Notes: generated from the letters alone by a model not told the origin. A DNA stretch of 64,000 nucleotides from Campylobacter gracilis (GCF_018374135.1 NZ_JAHAFS010000009.1:25863-89862); one strand, 5' to 3'; positions 36,002-45,379 are shown, numbered from the stretch's first letter. Numbers and translations are program-made.

Positions 36002-37030
36002 TTATCTTTCGACCTTGTTGCTTAATAAAGTCGCGATGAAGCGTGTTTTGTCGTTTGAAGCAAGCGCGATTTGCAAGCTCATCGTAAGCGGTACAGCCAA
36101 AAATAGCCCGCCGATACCAAGCACGAAGCCCCACAGCAGCAGCCCTGCAAGCACACTGATCGTTGAAAGCCCGAGCCCTTGTCCTAAAAAGCGCGGCTCT
36201 ATAATATTTCCGATCGCTACGTTTACAACCAAATAAATTGCGATAGTCCAGATGCTAGAGCTTATATCCATCGTAGCTAGCGTCACGAAAAGCGTCGGAA
36301 AGACCGCTACGATCGAGCCTATCGTAGGGATGAAATTTAGTACGAAAGCTAAAATCCCCCACAGCGCAGCATATGGGACACCAAGAGCCCACAGCCCGAG
36401 CCCGATGAGCGCACCGGTGCAAGCTGAAGCGATAGTTTTGATTAACAGATATTTTTTGAGGCTGGAGGCAAATTTCTTCACAAAAGTATGCGTAGCACGG
36501 CTACTTTGCGAAAAATAGCGGATTTTTTCGTCGATTACGGAGCTTTCAAAGACCATAAATGAAACCATTATAAAAATGAAAAATCCCGTCGAGACTATCG
36601 AGCCTGTTTTGCGCAGTAGTGCAGATAGCTGCGCGGCGGCTTCGCTCGGATCGATGCCTAGGCTTGCGGCGTTAAGCTCTATGCCGAAGCGAGAGAGCTT
36701 CGCGCTCACGCCTCCTAGCACCTCTTCAAATTTTGCTTGAAGCTCGGGCAGGCGCGCTGAAAATTCCTTGATCGCATCGAAGATGACCGCACCGAAAAAC
36801 ACTATAATCGCCACAAAAGCAAAGGTGATGATGAGGAAGCTAAAAACGCGCCCGACGCGGATCTTTTGGACGTAAAGTACCAGTGGCGAGACGAGCACCG
36901 TGATGAAAATAGCTAGCAAAAATGGCACGACGATAGCCTGCGCGGCTTTAAGACCAGCCAGGATGATTACGACGCAGGCAACCGACATCAAGGACATTTG
37001 AAGCTTCAAGGATTCTCCTAAATTTGACAT
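36002..37030 (-). CDS. AI-2E-family permease (TqsA/PerM type)
   Basis: 342 residues with about eight membrane segments, the AI-2 exporter (PF01594) arrangement: a pair of N-terminal segments, a large middle loop (about 80-145), then the C-terminal PTIGSIVAVFPTLFVTL and a GLGLSTISVLAGLLLWG segment. Members export autoinducer-2 or act as Na+/H+ antiporters; the substrate here is not known. A single gene that diverges from the methyltransferase. Confidence 0.88.
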   Translation of the reverse strand: MSNLGESLKLQMSLMSVACVVIILAGLKAAQAIVVPFLLAIFITVLVSPLVLYVQKIRVGRVFSFLIITFAFVAIIVFFGAVIFDAIKEFSARLPELQAKFEEVLGGVSAKLSRFGIELNAASLGIDPSEAAAQLSALLRKTGSIVSTGFFIFIMVSFMVFESSVIDEKIRYFSQSSRATHTFVKKFASSLKKYLLIKTIASACTGALIGLGLWALGVPYAALWGILAFVLNFIPTIGSIVAVFPTLFVTLATMDISSSIWTIAIYLVVNVAIGNIIEPRFLGQGLGLSTISVLAGLLLWGFVLGIGGLFLAVPLTMSLQIALASNDKTRFIATLLSNKVER

Positions 37031-37212
37031 TTTCGCGGAGCTTTTACGCGAAATTTTGATAGAAAGATTTTAACTAAAATTCCATAAATTTTAAGACGGA
37101 ATTTTAAAATTTCATCGCAAAATTCTAAGATACGCGCAAATTCTTAGCGGGCGCAAGAAAAGTTAGAATTTTTTGCTAAAATTTTGCGAAATTTACATAA
37201 GCAGGATCAAAA

Positions 37213-38302
37213 ATGAAACTTCCCAAACAGCTTTTAGATCGTTACGCCGTGGAGCGCCAAAGCGCAGGCGAGGCGCAGCGGACGGCGAATGAGATCGCCT
37301 TTGCGCCTGTAGTTTTTCAGGTAAGCAGGCTGATGAAAAAATTTGGAATTTTAAGCACGCTTAATGAGGCACGTGACGGGCTAAGCATAGAAGAGATCGC
37401 GAAGAAGCTCTCGCTTAGCGAATACGCCGTAAAGCTGCTTTTGGAAAGTTCACTTAGCATCGGCACGGTGCTTCTGTGCGGCGAGAAATTTCGGCTTAGC
37501 AAGGCGGGGTATTTTCTACTCACCGACGAGCTCGTCGGCGTGGATATAGACTTCATCCACGACGTGTGCTACAAGGGGCTCTTTAGGCTCGAAGAGACGC
37601 TAAAATCGGGCAAACCAGAGGGGCTAAAGGTTTTTGGGCAGTGGGCTACGATCTACGAGGCGCTTTCGCATCTGCCGCCGCATGTGCCGCAAAAGCTGGC
37701 TCGCGTTTGATCATTTTTATTCGGATTTGGCGTTTGAGCCCGCGCTAAAGATCATTTTTTCGCGCAAGACAAATAAAATTTTAGACGTAGGCGGCAACAC
37801 GGGGCGCTTTGCTAAGCGGTGCGTAGGCTACGACGAAAATGTGCGCGTCACGATAATGGATCTTGCGGGGCAAATTTCGATGATGAAAGACGCCGTCGCA
37901 GGCGCGAAGGGTGCAGAGCGCATAGACGGGCTTGCGGCTGATCTGCTAGACCCCGCTACGCGCTTTCCGCGCGGCTTTGACGCGATCTGGCTCAGTCAGT
38001 TTTTGGACTGCTTTGCAGAGGAGCAGATCGTAAGCATCCTCGCGCGCGCGGCGGAGTCGATGAGCGCGAAGGCGCGGCTTTATATTTTGGAGCCGTTTTG
38101 GGACAGGCAGCGCTACGAAACCGCCGCGTATAGCATGACGCAGATCAGCGTATATTTCGCCGCCATGGCAAACGGCGATAGCAAAATTTACCACTCGGAC
38201 GATATGGTTAAATTTACGCAGCGCGCGGGACTTAAAATTTCGCAAATTCACGACGGGCTGGGCGTCGGACACACGCTGCTGTGCTGCGAAAGGGCGCGAT
38301 GA
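37213..38302 (+). pseudogene. SAM-dependent methyltransferase, broken by one frameshift
   Basis: The 5' part (37213-37710) encodes an N-terminal winged-helix dimerisation domain (FGILSTLNEARDGLSIEEIA). Translation then stops in frame. The catalytic part continues in another frame to 38302, with ILDVGGNTGRFAK (SAM-binding), then IMDLAG and a LARAAESMSAKARLYILEP segment. The joint is at an A4 run (37691-37694): one extra A would give the continuous reading PPHVPQKSWLAFDHFY. The type resembles O-methyltransferase-fold proteins with an added winged helix. It could be a real mutation, a sequencing error or, less likely, programmed frameshifting. A fragment of a related gene lies at 39170. Confidence 0.75.
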
Positions 38303-38781
38303 TGGATGCGCGAAGTTTAAGCGCGCGGCTAAACAAGCCGATTAAAATTTTGCTAGTGCTCTTTGGAATCGGAATTTTGGCAAATGTGGCGATGGAATTT
38401 TATGCGGAGAAAAAACGCGGCGAGCTAGAGCGAAACTTCTGCGAAAGCAAACAGGTGCGAGATGCACTAGCGCGGATAAACGAGGGCGCGCCGCGCAGGA
38501 TCGACGATGTTACGACTTTAAAAGGCGCCGCATGCGAAGGTGATAGCTTCATATACGATTACGCGCTAAATAGCTCACCTAATTTAGACCTTAGAGCGCT
38601 GGATGCGGGCGATGCAGAAATTTTAAAAGAGATGCTGTTTGCCAAGGCGAAGGCCGGCTTTTGCAGCACAGAATTTTCGCAGCGCCTGCGGGAGCTAGGC
38701 AAAACGATGGTGTTAAATTACGAAATAGAGGGCTTGCCGCCAATACGGCTAAAGCTTGATAAAAATAGCTACGAACGGTGA
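38299..38781 (+). CDS. Membrane-anchored Campylobacter-type unknown protein
   Basis: 160 residues from the ATG at 38299 (AAAGGG site upstream; the next codon is also ATG and could be the start). One membrane segment (about 14-31) is followed by a periplasmic domain. The domain shares the motif INEGAPRRIDDVTTLKGA and a FIYDYALN strand with the protein at 39357, so the two are paralogues on opposite strands about 600 bases apart. Function unknown. It overlaps the methyltransferase end by 4 bases. Confidence 0.7.
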   Translation: MMDARSLSARLNKPIKILLVLFGIGILANVAMEFYAEKKRGELERNFCESKQVRDALARINEGAPRRIDDVTTLKGAACEGDSFIYDYALNSSPNLDLRALDAGDAEILKEMLFAKAKAGFCSTEFSQRLRELGKTMVLNYEIEGLPPIRLKLDKNSYER

Positions 38782-39356
38782 ATTTTAAAACCTAAGCGAG
38801 GCATTTGATAAGCCGCCTTTTGTGTGACGGTATATTGGCGGCTGGCACCTTTGTAAGCTTGCGAGCGAGCTTACACTTTGACGCAGAATTTTATGCGAGC
38901 AGGTCGCGGATAAAATTTAGCAAGATTTTATCGCCGCAAATGCAGCGTAATAAATCATAAAATTCTGATTCAAAATCTACGATGCTGTTTCAAATAAAAT
39001 TCCGCGCAATTTATAGAATTTCGCGTTAAAGCTTTACGCGGTGTTTGCGCTGCTACATAGATATAATTCCGCGTGAAATAGTCAAATTTTAATGAAAAAC
39101 GCCACTGGCAGAATCTGACGCAAAATTAGATCGCAGCTCAAAAAGGACTCACGCGTTTTAGCGCTTTGTGACGGCGAAATACACGCTGATATGCGCCATG
39201 CTATACGCGGCGGCGCAGTAAAAGCCAAGCAGAGATTTTGCATGTTGCTTTTGCGCAGGCGAAATCGAAAGCGAAGCGGATAAATTTTAAACGAATTCGG
39301 CGCGGGCGAGCAGGCAAAGGCTCACGCCGCGCTAAATTTTAAATCTCGCGCAAGCC
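38782..39356. other. Intergenic with a methyltransferase fragment
   Basis: About 575 bases between converging paralogues. It holds an inverted repeat TGTAAGCT (38852-38859) / AGCTTACA (38868-38875) and the relic at 39170-39220. I see no intact gene. Confidence 0.6.
39170..39220 (-). pseudogene. Relic of a methyltransferase gene
   Basis: Read on the minus strand this stretch encodes CAAAYSMAHISVYFAV before a stop. It matches ETAAYSMTQISVYFAA in the catalytic part of the methyltransferase at 37213-38302, and the DNA agrees closely over about 45 bases in inverted orientation (compare 38117-38167). Flanking sequence is not obviously related, so it appears to be a remnant of a second, largely deleted copy. 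Confidence 0.6.
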
Positions 39357-39749
39357 CTACTTGCAGTCGCTAGGCTTAAATTCTACCCTTATAAATTCTT
39401 CGCCACTTTTTATCTTATAGCTCCATATCGCGCTGTTTATTAGCGGATGCATTACCTTCATCTGGTTGCAAAAAATTTGCTTATTTTGGCTATCTATGAC
39501 ATTTTGTATCACGGTTTTTTGATCATTTCCGACACTGTCAAATTTCATCCCCATGCCGTCATTTAGCTCGTAGTTGTAGATAAAGCTGCCATCCTTGCAC
39601 TCAGCGCCCGTTAACGTGGTAATCTCGTCGACTCGCATCGGCGCACTCTTATTGATGCCTTCCACAGCCGCTTTGAGTTGGACATTATCGCAGCTTGGTG
39701 CCGCAAAAAGCGCCGCGAAAGCAAACGGAAGCAATAAAAATTTTTTCAT
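39357..39749 (-). CDS. Secreted unknown protein, paralogue of the 38299 product
   Basis: 130 residues with a signal peptide (cleavage probably near residues 16-19, LFAAPSC). The mature part has INKSAPMRVDEITTLTGAEC, FIYNYELN and a further Cys pair, the same pattern as the 38299 product. Probably periplasmic or a lipoprotein; the Cys at 20 is not in a standard lipobox. Function unknown. Confidence 0.7.
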   Translation of the reverse strand: MKKFLLLPFAFAALFAAPSCDNVQLKAAVEGINKSAPMRVDEITTLTGAECKDGSFIYNYELNDGMGMKFDSVGNDQKTVIQNVIDSQNKQIFCNQMKVMHPLINSAIWSYKIKSGEEFIRVEFKPSDCK

Positions 39750-40268
39750 AATTCTCTCCTTAAAAAATTTAGTAATGATATAAAAATTAATATTAATCGC
39801 TGCTTTAAATTTAGATCGAATTTTTGGTGCTGCGAATATGAAATTTTATGCAAGCGTAGCTGCGAACGCGAAAAGTTTATTTGCGGAGTTTAGCCCTAAA
39901 ATACGGAATTAGGCGGTATGTCAAGGTGAGGAATTTGTCGGCTCGCCGCACTTAAATATGAGCTTCTGAGTTAAATTTAATAACGCGATTTTTGCGGAAA
40001 TTTAACTCAGCTTGCGAAATAAATTCGATGCTTAGAGTACCAGCAAACTCGGTATCAAAATGATTTAATGTCGCAGGCGGGATAAATCTTACAAGCAAGC
40101 GCGCATTTGAGTATTTTAAAGCCATGCTAATTATATCAATAAACAAAATTTAGGCGCGACGATCCGCAAGTGCGTGTCGTAAGATCGCCGCGACAAATTT
40201 TACTACAAGATGGCGGGCAAAAATAAGCGACTAGATGCCGCTTACTACGCACAAAGGCGTAAGCGCGA
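39750..40268. other. Intergenic, no supported gene
   Basis: About 520 bases. A 57- to 64-codon open frame on the minus strand (39952-40146) has only a TTG or late ATG start and no ribosome binding site, so I do not call it. Confidence 0.5.
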
Positions 40269-40883
40269 TTAATTATCGTTGATTACGTCCAAAATCTCTC
40301 TAGCGTGCACGGCGTAATCATTCGCCATCGATTTTTGAAAAATCCCGCCGATCTGCGCGTACGAGCCCTGACCGCCGCCGAAAAACTCCTCCTCGCCGAA
40401 GTTGCGCTCGTTTACGGCGATATTTTGGTTGTAGATTGGCTTTCCGTTTTTAAACATTTTTAAGCGTAGATTGTAGCGCACGTAGGGCTTCGCCGAAACG
40501 TCGATGCCGTCGGAGCTGTAAAAGCCAAAGCCGAATGAGCTAAGCTCGGGCGCAATGACGAGCCCTTTGCCTTGCAGCGCTTTTTCGTCTTCAGTGACGC
40601 TCACGCGCCTTAGGTAGGTGCCGAAGAAGCGCTTTGCCTCGCCTGCGACGAACTCGCCGACATCGATTTTAAGCTCATCGTCTCTGCCTAGCTTCGAGCT
40701 TGCGGCGTAGCTTTTCGTCCCCATTAGCTCGCTAGGGATATAAATGAGCGCGCTTTGCATGGCGTTAGTCGCGCTTATAGTGTCGTCAAACGGCGCTACG
40801 TCGGCGTTTTGATTAAACTGCGCTTCGTATGCGCAACCGCTAAAAAGCGCGCAAAATATTGCGGCTAGAAAGAAATTTTTCAT
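40269..40883 (-). CDS. Lipoprotein of unknown function
   Basis: 204 residues. The lipobox LFSGC places the lipid-modified Cys at 17. The mature protein shows beta-strand alternation and contains LVIAPELSSFGFGFYSSD, then YVRYNLRLKMFKNGKPIYNQ, and ends in a helix. The pattern suggests an envelope lipoprotein of the type that forms part of an outer-membrane complex. I recognise no family. The gene stands alone. Confidence 0.65.
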   Translation of the reverse strand: MKNFFLAAIFCALFSGCAYEAQFNQNADVAPFDDTISATNAMQSALIYIPSELMGTKSYAASSKLGRDDELKIDVGEFVAGEAKRFFGTYLRRVSVTEDEKALQGKGLVIAPELSSFGFGFYSSDGIDVSAKPYVRYNLRLKMFKNGKPIYNQNIAVNERNFGEEEFFGGGQGSYAQIGGIFQKSMANDYAVHAREILDVINDN

Positions 40884-40960
40884 TGTTTGCTCCGTGTAAA
40901 AATTTTTGTAATTCTACCCCACGGGTCTAAATTTTATGCTGAAACTGGCGGAATCGCTCT

Positions 40961-41740
40961 TTAGTCCAAGCTGAAAAACCGCCTAAGCTTACGCTTAAAC
41001 GTGTCTTTTGGAATTTGCGTATCGCTAAAGTCATCGCTCCAAATTTCGTTTTTATCAGTGAAATAGGTAAAATTTTGCCAATGCGGGATAAAATTTGTTT
41101 TCTGCTCCACGGTTATATTTTTGTCTTTGCAATACTGCAAAATTTCATCCAGTTCGCGCTTTGAGTAGATGTTTATCAAAAAATAGTTGCGATTTTTAAA
41201 TTTAATCACGACATTTTTATTTAGCAGACTTAGCGGCTCTTTGTTTTTGATCAACATAAAAATTTTAAATGGCAAAACAAGCAAGATAAAATTTATCGTA
41301 TAGTATAAAAACAGTGCCAGTTTACCGATATGCACCCCAACAGATGATTTTTTATAAAGCTCGTAGGAGGTAAAGTAGTGAAATCTACCGAAGCTATCCA
41401 TAAGCTCTGAAACCACGCAAAAGCTTATTTTCTCTATATCCGTAAGATTGCATATTTTATTGGGCTCTGTACCTTGCATGAAATTATAAGATAGCTTGTA
41501 ATTATAAAACGTAAAATAAGAGGCTTGGAAATTGCATTTTACGTACCACCATATCTGTGCGATGAATAGCACTACGGCGCACAATACCATAAACAAATCG
41601 TCGCCTTTTATAATATCCATAAAAGTGGCATTAGTCGTATATGCAGAGTAAAAAAGCACTATGGATAAAAATAGGCTTTTTTCTTGAAAGTAAACCGCTC
41701 TGTCTATGATTTTGATTGGCTCTTTGTCATAGTCTCGCAT
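40961..41740 (-). CDS. Membrane protein of unknown function
   Basis: 259 residues from the ATG at 41740, with an AAGGAA site. Hydrophobic segments lie at about 22-41, 50-69 and 153-178, and the C-terminal about 85 residues are hydrophilic. The coding sequence is more AT-rich than its neighbours (many Ile, Lys, Asn and Phe), which may indicate a different origin. No family recognised. Confidence 0.6.
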   Translation of the reverse strand: MRDYDKEPIKIIDRAVYFQEKSLFLSIVLFYSAYTTNATFMDIIKGDDLFMVLCAVVLFIAQIWWYVKCNFQASYFTFYNYKLSYNFMQGTEPNKICNLTDIEKISFCVVSELMDSFGRFHYFTSYELYKKSSVGVHIGKLALFLYYTINFILLVLPFKIFMLIKNKEPLSLLNKNVVIKFKNRNYFLINIYSKRELDEILQYCKDKNITVEQKTNFIPHWQNFTYFTDKNEIWSDDFSDTQIPKDTFKRKLRRFFSLD

Positions 41741-42109
41741 AAAATTCCTTTTCGGTATGATTTTTGACGAAGCGCATTTTATCACCGCCTCGCTTTCGAC
41801 GCGTTTAAAGATGCGGGATATTTACAGAGGCGCTTGCGGCGAGTTGCGACGAGCGGTGATCATCCTCACTAAACGGCGGACAATGTGGCGCTATTTGCGA
41901 CTAGTTATGGAGCTTTTCAGACACAGAGCGAGCTTATTTGCGACTGCTTCGAGGACTACTGCGAGCATCGAGCGATCTCATCTGCGATTGCCGCGGACAG
42001 AATTTTGCTCGAAATCAAGCCCCAATCTCGCCGCGAAATACTCGCGCAGCATCCGCCTTTGCGCTTCGTTTACGTTTAGCTTTATCCGGACATTCGGCGA
42101 GTCTAAATT
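41741..42109. other. Intergenic with a possible ORF remnant
   Basis: About 370 bases. A plus-strand frame from the stop at 41870 to 42079 reads about 65 codons with codon use like real genes, but has only a GTG start without a ribosome binding site. Its reading includes SELICDCFEDYCEHR. It could be the tail of a decayed gene; I do not call it. Confidence 0.4.
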
Positions 42110-42800
42110 TCACGCCTTAATGTCGTAGCTGAAATTTTTCAAAAAATATATCCGTAAAGCCTCGCGCTCGGCGCGGCTAGGACGGATGCAAAAAAATACC
42201 GCCGCGCCTGTATCGTCCTTGCCGCGCAGTAGCAGGCAATCGCGCAGTCGTAACCCCACTCGTCCGTCTAGCCTTCGCGCGACGACGAGCTTTGAAGCGA
42301 TCAAAATCGCAAAAATGCCCGTCGCTGCATAGATCGCAGCTTCGACAAAGCCGAATTTTATCGTCAAAAACACGCCCGCGACGTATGCGAAAAGAAGCAA
42401 GAATTTTAAAATTTCTTGCAGTTTCAAAAACCGTTCGTAGCTTATAAACGGCACGCGAAACGTCCGCACGAAGCCGAGCGACGGCTCTATCAGATCGACG
42501 CATCCAAGCATAAGATCGTATTTGTCTAGCCCTCTGCGAAAGGATATTTTAAGCTCGTCAAATTCCACGCGCGCCGCCTCTTTGCTACCGCTTCGCAGAT
42601 AAAGTAACGCTAAAAACATAAAAACGATCGTCAGACTAGGCTTGGCTTGCAGCGAGCGTAGCGGGCTGTCCGTGTAAAACAGCTCCCCCGATTCGCCGAT
42701 GTCCAAAGAGATAAAAATGCAAAAAAAACGCAAGGATCGCTACGGAGAAAATTTTATAAAACGTATCGTCGCAGATAAGGCTGAATTCGGGCTTTTGCAT
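42110..42800 (-). pseudogene. Membrane protein gene out of frame at a T8 tract
   Basis: The long frame (42110-42733) has no good start. An ATG at 42800, overlapping the stop of the acetyltransferase gene by one base (TAATG), opens MQKPEFSLICDDTFYKIF. This runs into eight T (42721-42728, A8 on the plus strand). With seven T it would join directly to the long frame, giving a protein of about 230 residues with a membrane segment near the start and one or two more at about residues 130-160. Overlap with the upstream gene supports the ATG. Function not recognised. The tract could vary by slippage. Confidence 0.65.
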
Positions 42801-44134
42801 TAGTTTTTGTATAGCGGCGCGTCGGTGATTTTAAATCTAAATTTATTGCCCGCGCCGATAAATTTCACGAAGCTCGCTACGTCAAATCCCTGCTGCGGCG
42901 CGCTTAGCGGCGGCTTAGCAAGGATCTCGAAGCTTAGCCCCGCGTAGTTGAAAAACTTGCCGCAGCGCCAAAAGCCGTGTCTGCCGTAGAATTCTATGCG
43001 GCGTAGGCGCTGCGCGAGGTTGGGCGCGTCCTCGTGCGGCGGCTCGATGTCAAGGATGATTTGCGCGCGCGGATTTTGCGTGGCGATGAGTGCGAGCAGC
43101 CTTGAGCCGATCCCCAGCCCGCGAAATTTCGCATCTATCGCAAGGTACGCTACGTAAAAAAACTCGCCCTGCTTGCTACTTGAGGGTTCGCTCTTTTCGC
43201 AACGCAAAATTTTACTTTCATCGCGGCGCGAAATCCCGTTCTCATCGTAGCGCAAAATCTTTCCCTTCGCGGTATCGGACGAAATTTTGCTCTTCGTAGC
43301 GCTCGGTGGAATTTTGCCGCGCACGCTCACATTTGAAATTTTATCTGTCGCGATACCGCGGCATAGTATTTCTCCCGCACTTGCTTGCTTTAAATCGCCG
43401 CCCGCACGTTTTATATTATCGCTTGCTAGCCCTTGATCCGCGCCCGCACCCAAAACCCCGTCGCTAACGCTTAAATCTGAAATTTCATTGTTCGTAACGT
43501 AGCTTGAAATTTCGTCGCTCGCAGCGCCGAAAGATCCCGCATCGCAGGCGAATTCCGCGCCGTTATGGGCTTTGGATATTAAAATTTTATCCGCATTTAG
43601 GCGAGGCGGCGGCTGTTTGTAGTGCGAAACCGCGCGCTTGTAGGTTTGCTCGGTCCTATAGACGCAAAACCCAACGAGCTCCTCGCCGCTTAAATTTTGC
43701 GCCGCCGCATTGGAATTTTCGCTTGCCTCCGCGCTGGGATTTTTACTTTCCAAGCTGGATTTTCCACACGTCGCACTGGATTTTTTATCAGTTGCACTGC
43801 GATTTTTGGAATTCAAAGAGGCGAATTCTGCCGCGCTGCGGTTATCCGCATCGGAATTTTTACCCGCAGCGTCACGATTTTGGCTCGCTTCGCCGCGATC
43901 TTGCGATCCCACGCATAAAATTTCACTCGCCGCCGCGTGATGTTTACCCGTAGCGCCGCCAGTGTCCAGGGCGCTAAAATCCTCGAAAATCGCCGCGATT
44001 TCAAGCTGTCCTTTGCGCGACATTTTTAAGAAATTTTTTATGCTGATACGCTCGATTTCGGGGAACGCTGCGACGTTGATCGCCTCTATGCGCGCGATCA
44101 GTGCCGAGTCCTCGCCGATACGCTCAAGTCTCAT
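42800..44134 (-). CDS. GNAT acetyltransferase with two low-complexity insertions
   Basis: 444 residues; typical GNAT proteins have 150-200. GNAT pieces are at 1-56, 150-177 (EELVGFCVYR) and 323-444, the last with the acetyl-CoA motif LAIDAKFRGLGIGSRLLALI and a FYGRHGFWRCGKFF end. Insertions at about 57-149 and 178-322 are rich in Ser, Asn, Lys and Asp and separate the strands of one domain. The second is made of units such as DKIS, GKIL and SKIL, encoded by RAATTY words. The acceptor is unknown. It is translationally coupled to the broken gene at 42110. Confidence 0.75.
   Translation of the reverse strand: MRLERIGEDSALIARIEAINVAAFPEIERISIKNFLKMSRKGQLEIAAIFEDFSALDTGGATGKHHAAASEILCVGSQDRGEASQNRDAAGKNSDADNRSAAEFASLNSKNRSATDKKSSATCGKSSLESKNPSAEASENSNAAAQNLSGEELVGFCVYRTEQTYKRAVSHYKQPPPRLNADKILISKAHNGAEFACDAGSFGAASDEISSYVTNNEISDLSVSDGVLGAGADQGLASDNIKRAGGDLKQASAGEILCRGIATDKISNVSVRGKIPPSATKSKISSDTAKGKILRYDENGISRRDESKILRCEKSEPSSSKQGEFFYVAYLAIDAKFRGLGIGSRLLALIATQNPRAQIILDIEPPHEDAPNLAQRLRRIEFYGRHGFWRCGKFFNYAGLSFEILAKPPLSAPQQGFDVASFVKFIGAGNKFRFKITDAPLYKN
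43207..43512 (-). repeat. Phased RAATTY array in the acetyltransferase insertion
   Basis: AAATTT/GAATTT sites start at 43207, 43282, 43309, 43336, 43480 and 43507. The intervals (75, 27, 27, 144, 27) are all multiples of three, with 27 recurring. They read xRA ATT Yxx, giving Lys-Ile or Glu-Ile, a different codon phase from the other arrays. Degenerate copies of the unit lie between them. Confidence 0.7.
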
Positions 44135-44263
44135 TTGCCCTCCTTGTCGCGATAGGCATACCGCGTAAATTTAAAATTTGCCCGCCTAGCTCGCGGGGAT
44201 TTCATCGCTCGACCCTTAAATTTAATGAAATTTCGCAAAATTTAAAGGACCGCTCGCATAAAT

Positions 44264-45379
44264 TTAATCTTCGCCGTAAATTCGCTTTAAATTCCCCAGC
44301 GTCGCGCTCGCGTTTAGCAGCAGCGCATCGGCGATCGCCAGCCGCGCCATTGCGGTAGCTACGACGCTGCCGCGCACGGCGATACACGGATCGTGCCGTC
44401 CGCGCAGCTCGCAGACCGCGTCTGCGCCGTACACGTCCACGCTGCGCTGCGCCATGAAAATGCTCGGAGTGGGCTTAAAATGCGTTGTTATCTCGATAGG
44501 CGTGCCGCTACTTATGCCGCCTAAGATCCCGCCTGCGTTGTTGCTCGCAAAATTTGCGCCGATCTTGCCGCCGTTGGTGCGGATCGCATCATTGCTAGCG
44601 CGCATAAAATCGTTGTTTTCGCTACCTTTTAGCGTGCTTGCTTTCACTCCCGCGCCGATCTGCACGGCCTTTACGCCGTTTATGCTCATCATCGCGCCCG
44701 CAAGCGCCGCATCCAGCTTACCGTACAGCGGCTCGCCGAGCCCCGCAGGCACGCCCGTAACGCGAGTTAGTACGCAGCCGCCGATGCTATCGCCCGCATT
44801 TTTGACGCTTAGAATTAGCTCCTTTTGCGCGCTCTCCACAGCGGGATCGAGTGCGAAAATTTCGCTGTTTTGCGCAAAGTCGAAGTCTAAATTTTCCGCG
44901 TAAATTTCGCCCACGCCGCAGATTCCGCTTTTTACGGAAATTTTAAAGTGATTTAGCAGGATTTGCGCAAACGCTCCTGCAGCCACGCGTACGGCGGTTT
45001 CGCGCGCGCTTGCCCGCCCGCCGCCTCGGTAATCGCGCAGTCCATATTTGGCAAAATATGAAAAATCGGCGTGTGCGGGGCGGAAAATATCCTTGAGGTT
45101 TTCGTAGTCCTTTGAGTGCTGGTTTGCGTTGCGGATGATAAATCCGATCGGCGCGCCGGTGCTGCGACCGTCAAAAATTCCGCTTAAAATTTCGATCTCG
45201 TCGGCTTCTTTGCGGGGCGTAGCGTATTTGCCGCCCGGTTTGCGGCGATCGAGCTCGCTTTGGATATTTGAAGGCTCGATCGCCACGCCAGCCGGAAAAC
45301 CGTCCAAAACGCCGCCTATCGCCGCGCCGTGGCTCTCGCCGAAGGTGCTAAGGCGCAATCTCTCGCCGAAGGTGTTCAT
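44264..45379 (-). CDS. aroC: Chorismate synthase
   Basis: 371 residues, full length. It begins NTFGERLRLSTFGESHG, the signature region, followed by RRKPGGKYATPRKE and GRASARETAVRVAAGA. It performs the last shikimate-pathway step with reduced FMN. It overlaps rnc by 4 bases; the order rnhA-rnc-aroC matches Cj1636-Cj1634. Confidence 0.97.
   Translation of the reverse strand: MNTFGERLRLSTFGESHGAAIGGVLDGFPAGVAIEPSNIQSELDRRKPGGKYATPRKEADEIEILSGIFDGRSTGAPIGFIIRNANQHSKDYENLKDIFRPAHADFSYFAKYGLRDYRGGGRASARETAVRVAAGAFAQILLNHFKISVKSGICGVGEIYAENLDFDFAQNSEIFALDPAVESAQKELILSVKNAGDSIGGCVLTRVTGVPAGLGEPLYGKLDAALAGAMMSINGVKAVQIGAGVKASTLKGSENNDFMRASNDAIRTNGGKIGANFASNNAGGILGGISSGTPIEITTHFKPTPSIFMAQRSVDVYGADAVCELRGRHDPCIAVRGSVVATAMARLAIADALLLNASATLGNLKRIYGED

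Noticed and set aside
37691..37694. Programmed frameshifting at the methyltransferase joint
   Set aside because: Only an A4 run is present, without a standard slippery heptamer or a clear downstream structure; a simple mutation or sequencing error is more likely.
38852..38875. Inverted repeat TGTAAGCT/AGCTTACA as a terminator
   Set aside because: No T-run follows on either strand, and the stem is short.
39952..40146. Possible 57-64-codon gene on the minus strand
   Set aside because: It has a TTG or late ATG start and no ribosome binding site, and I recognise no homology.
41870..42079. Plus-strand open frame of about 65 codons
   Set aside because: Codon use looks gene-like, but it lacks a start with a ribosome binding site; at most a remnant.
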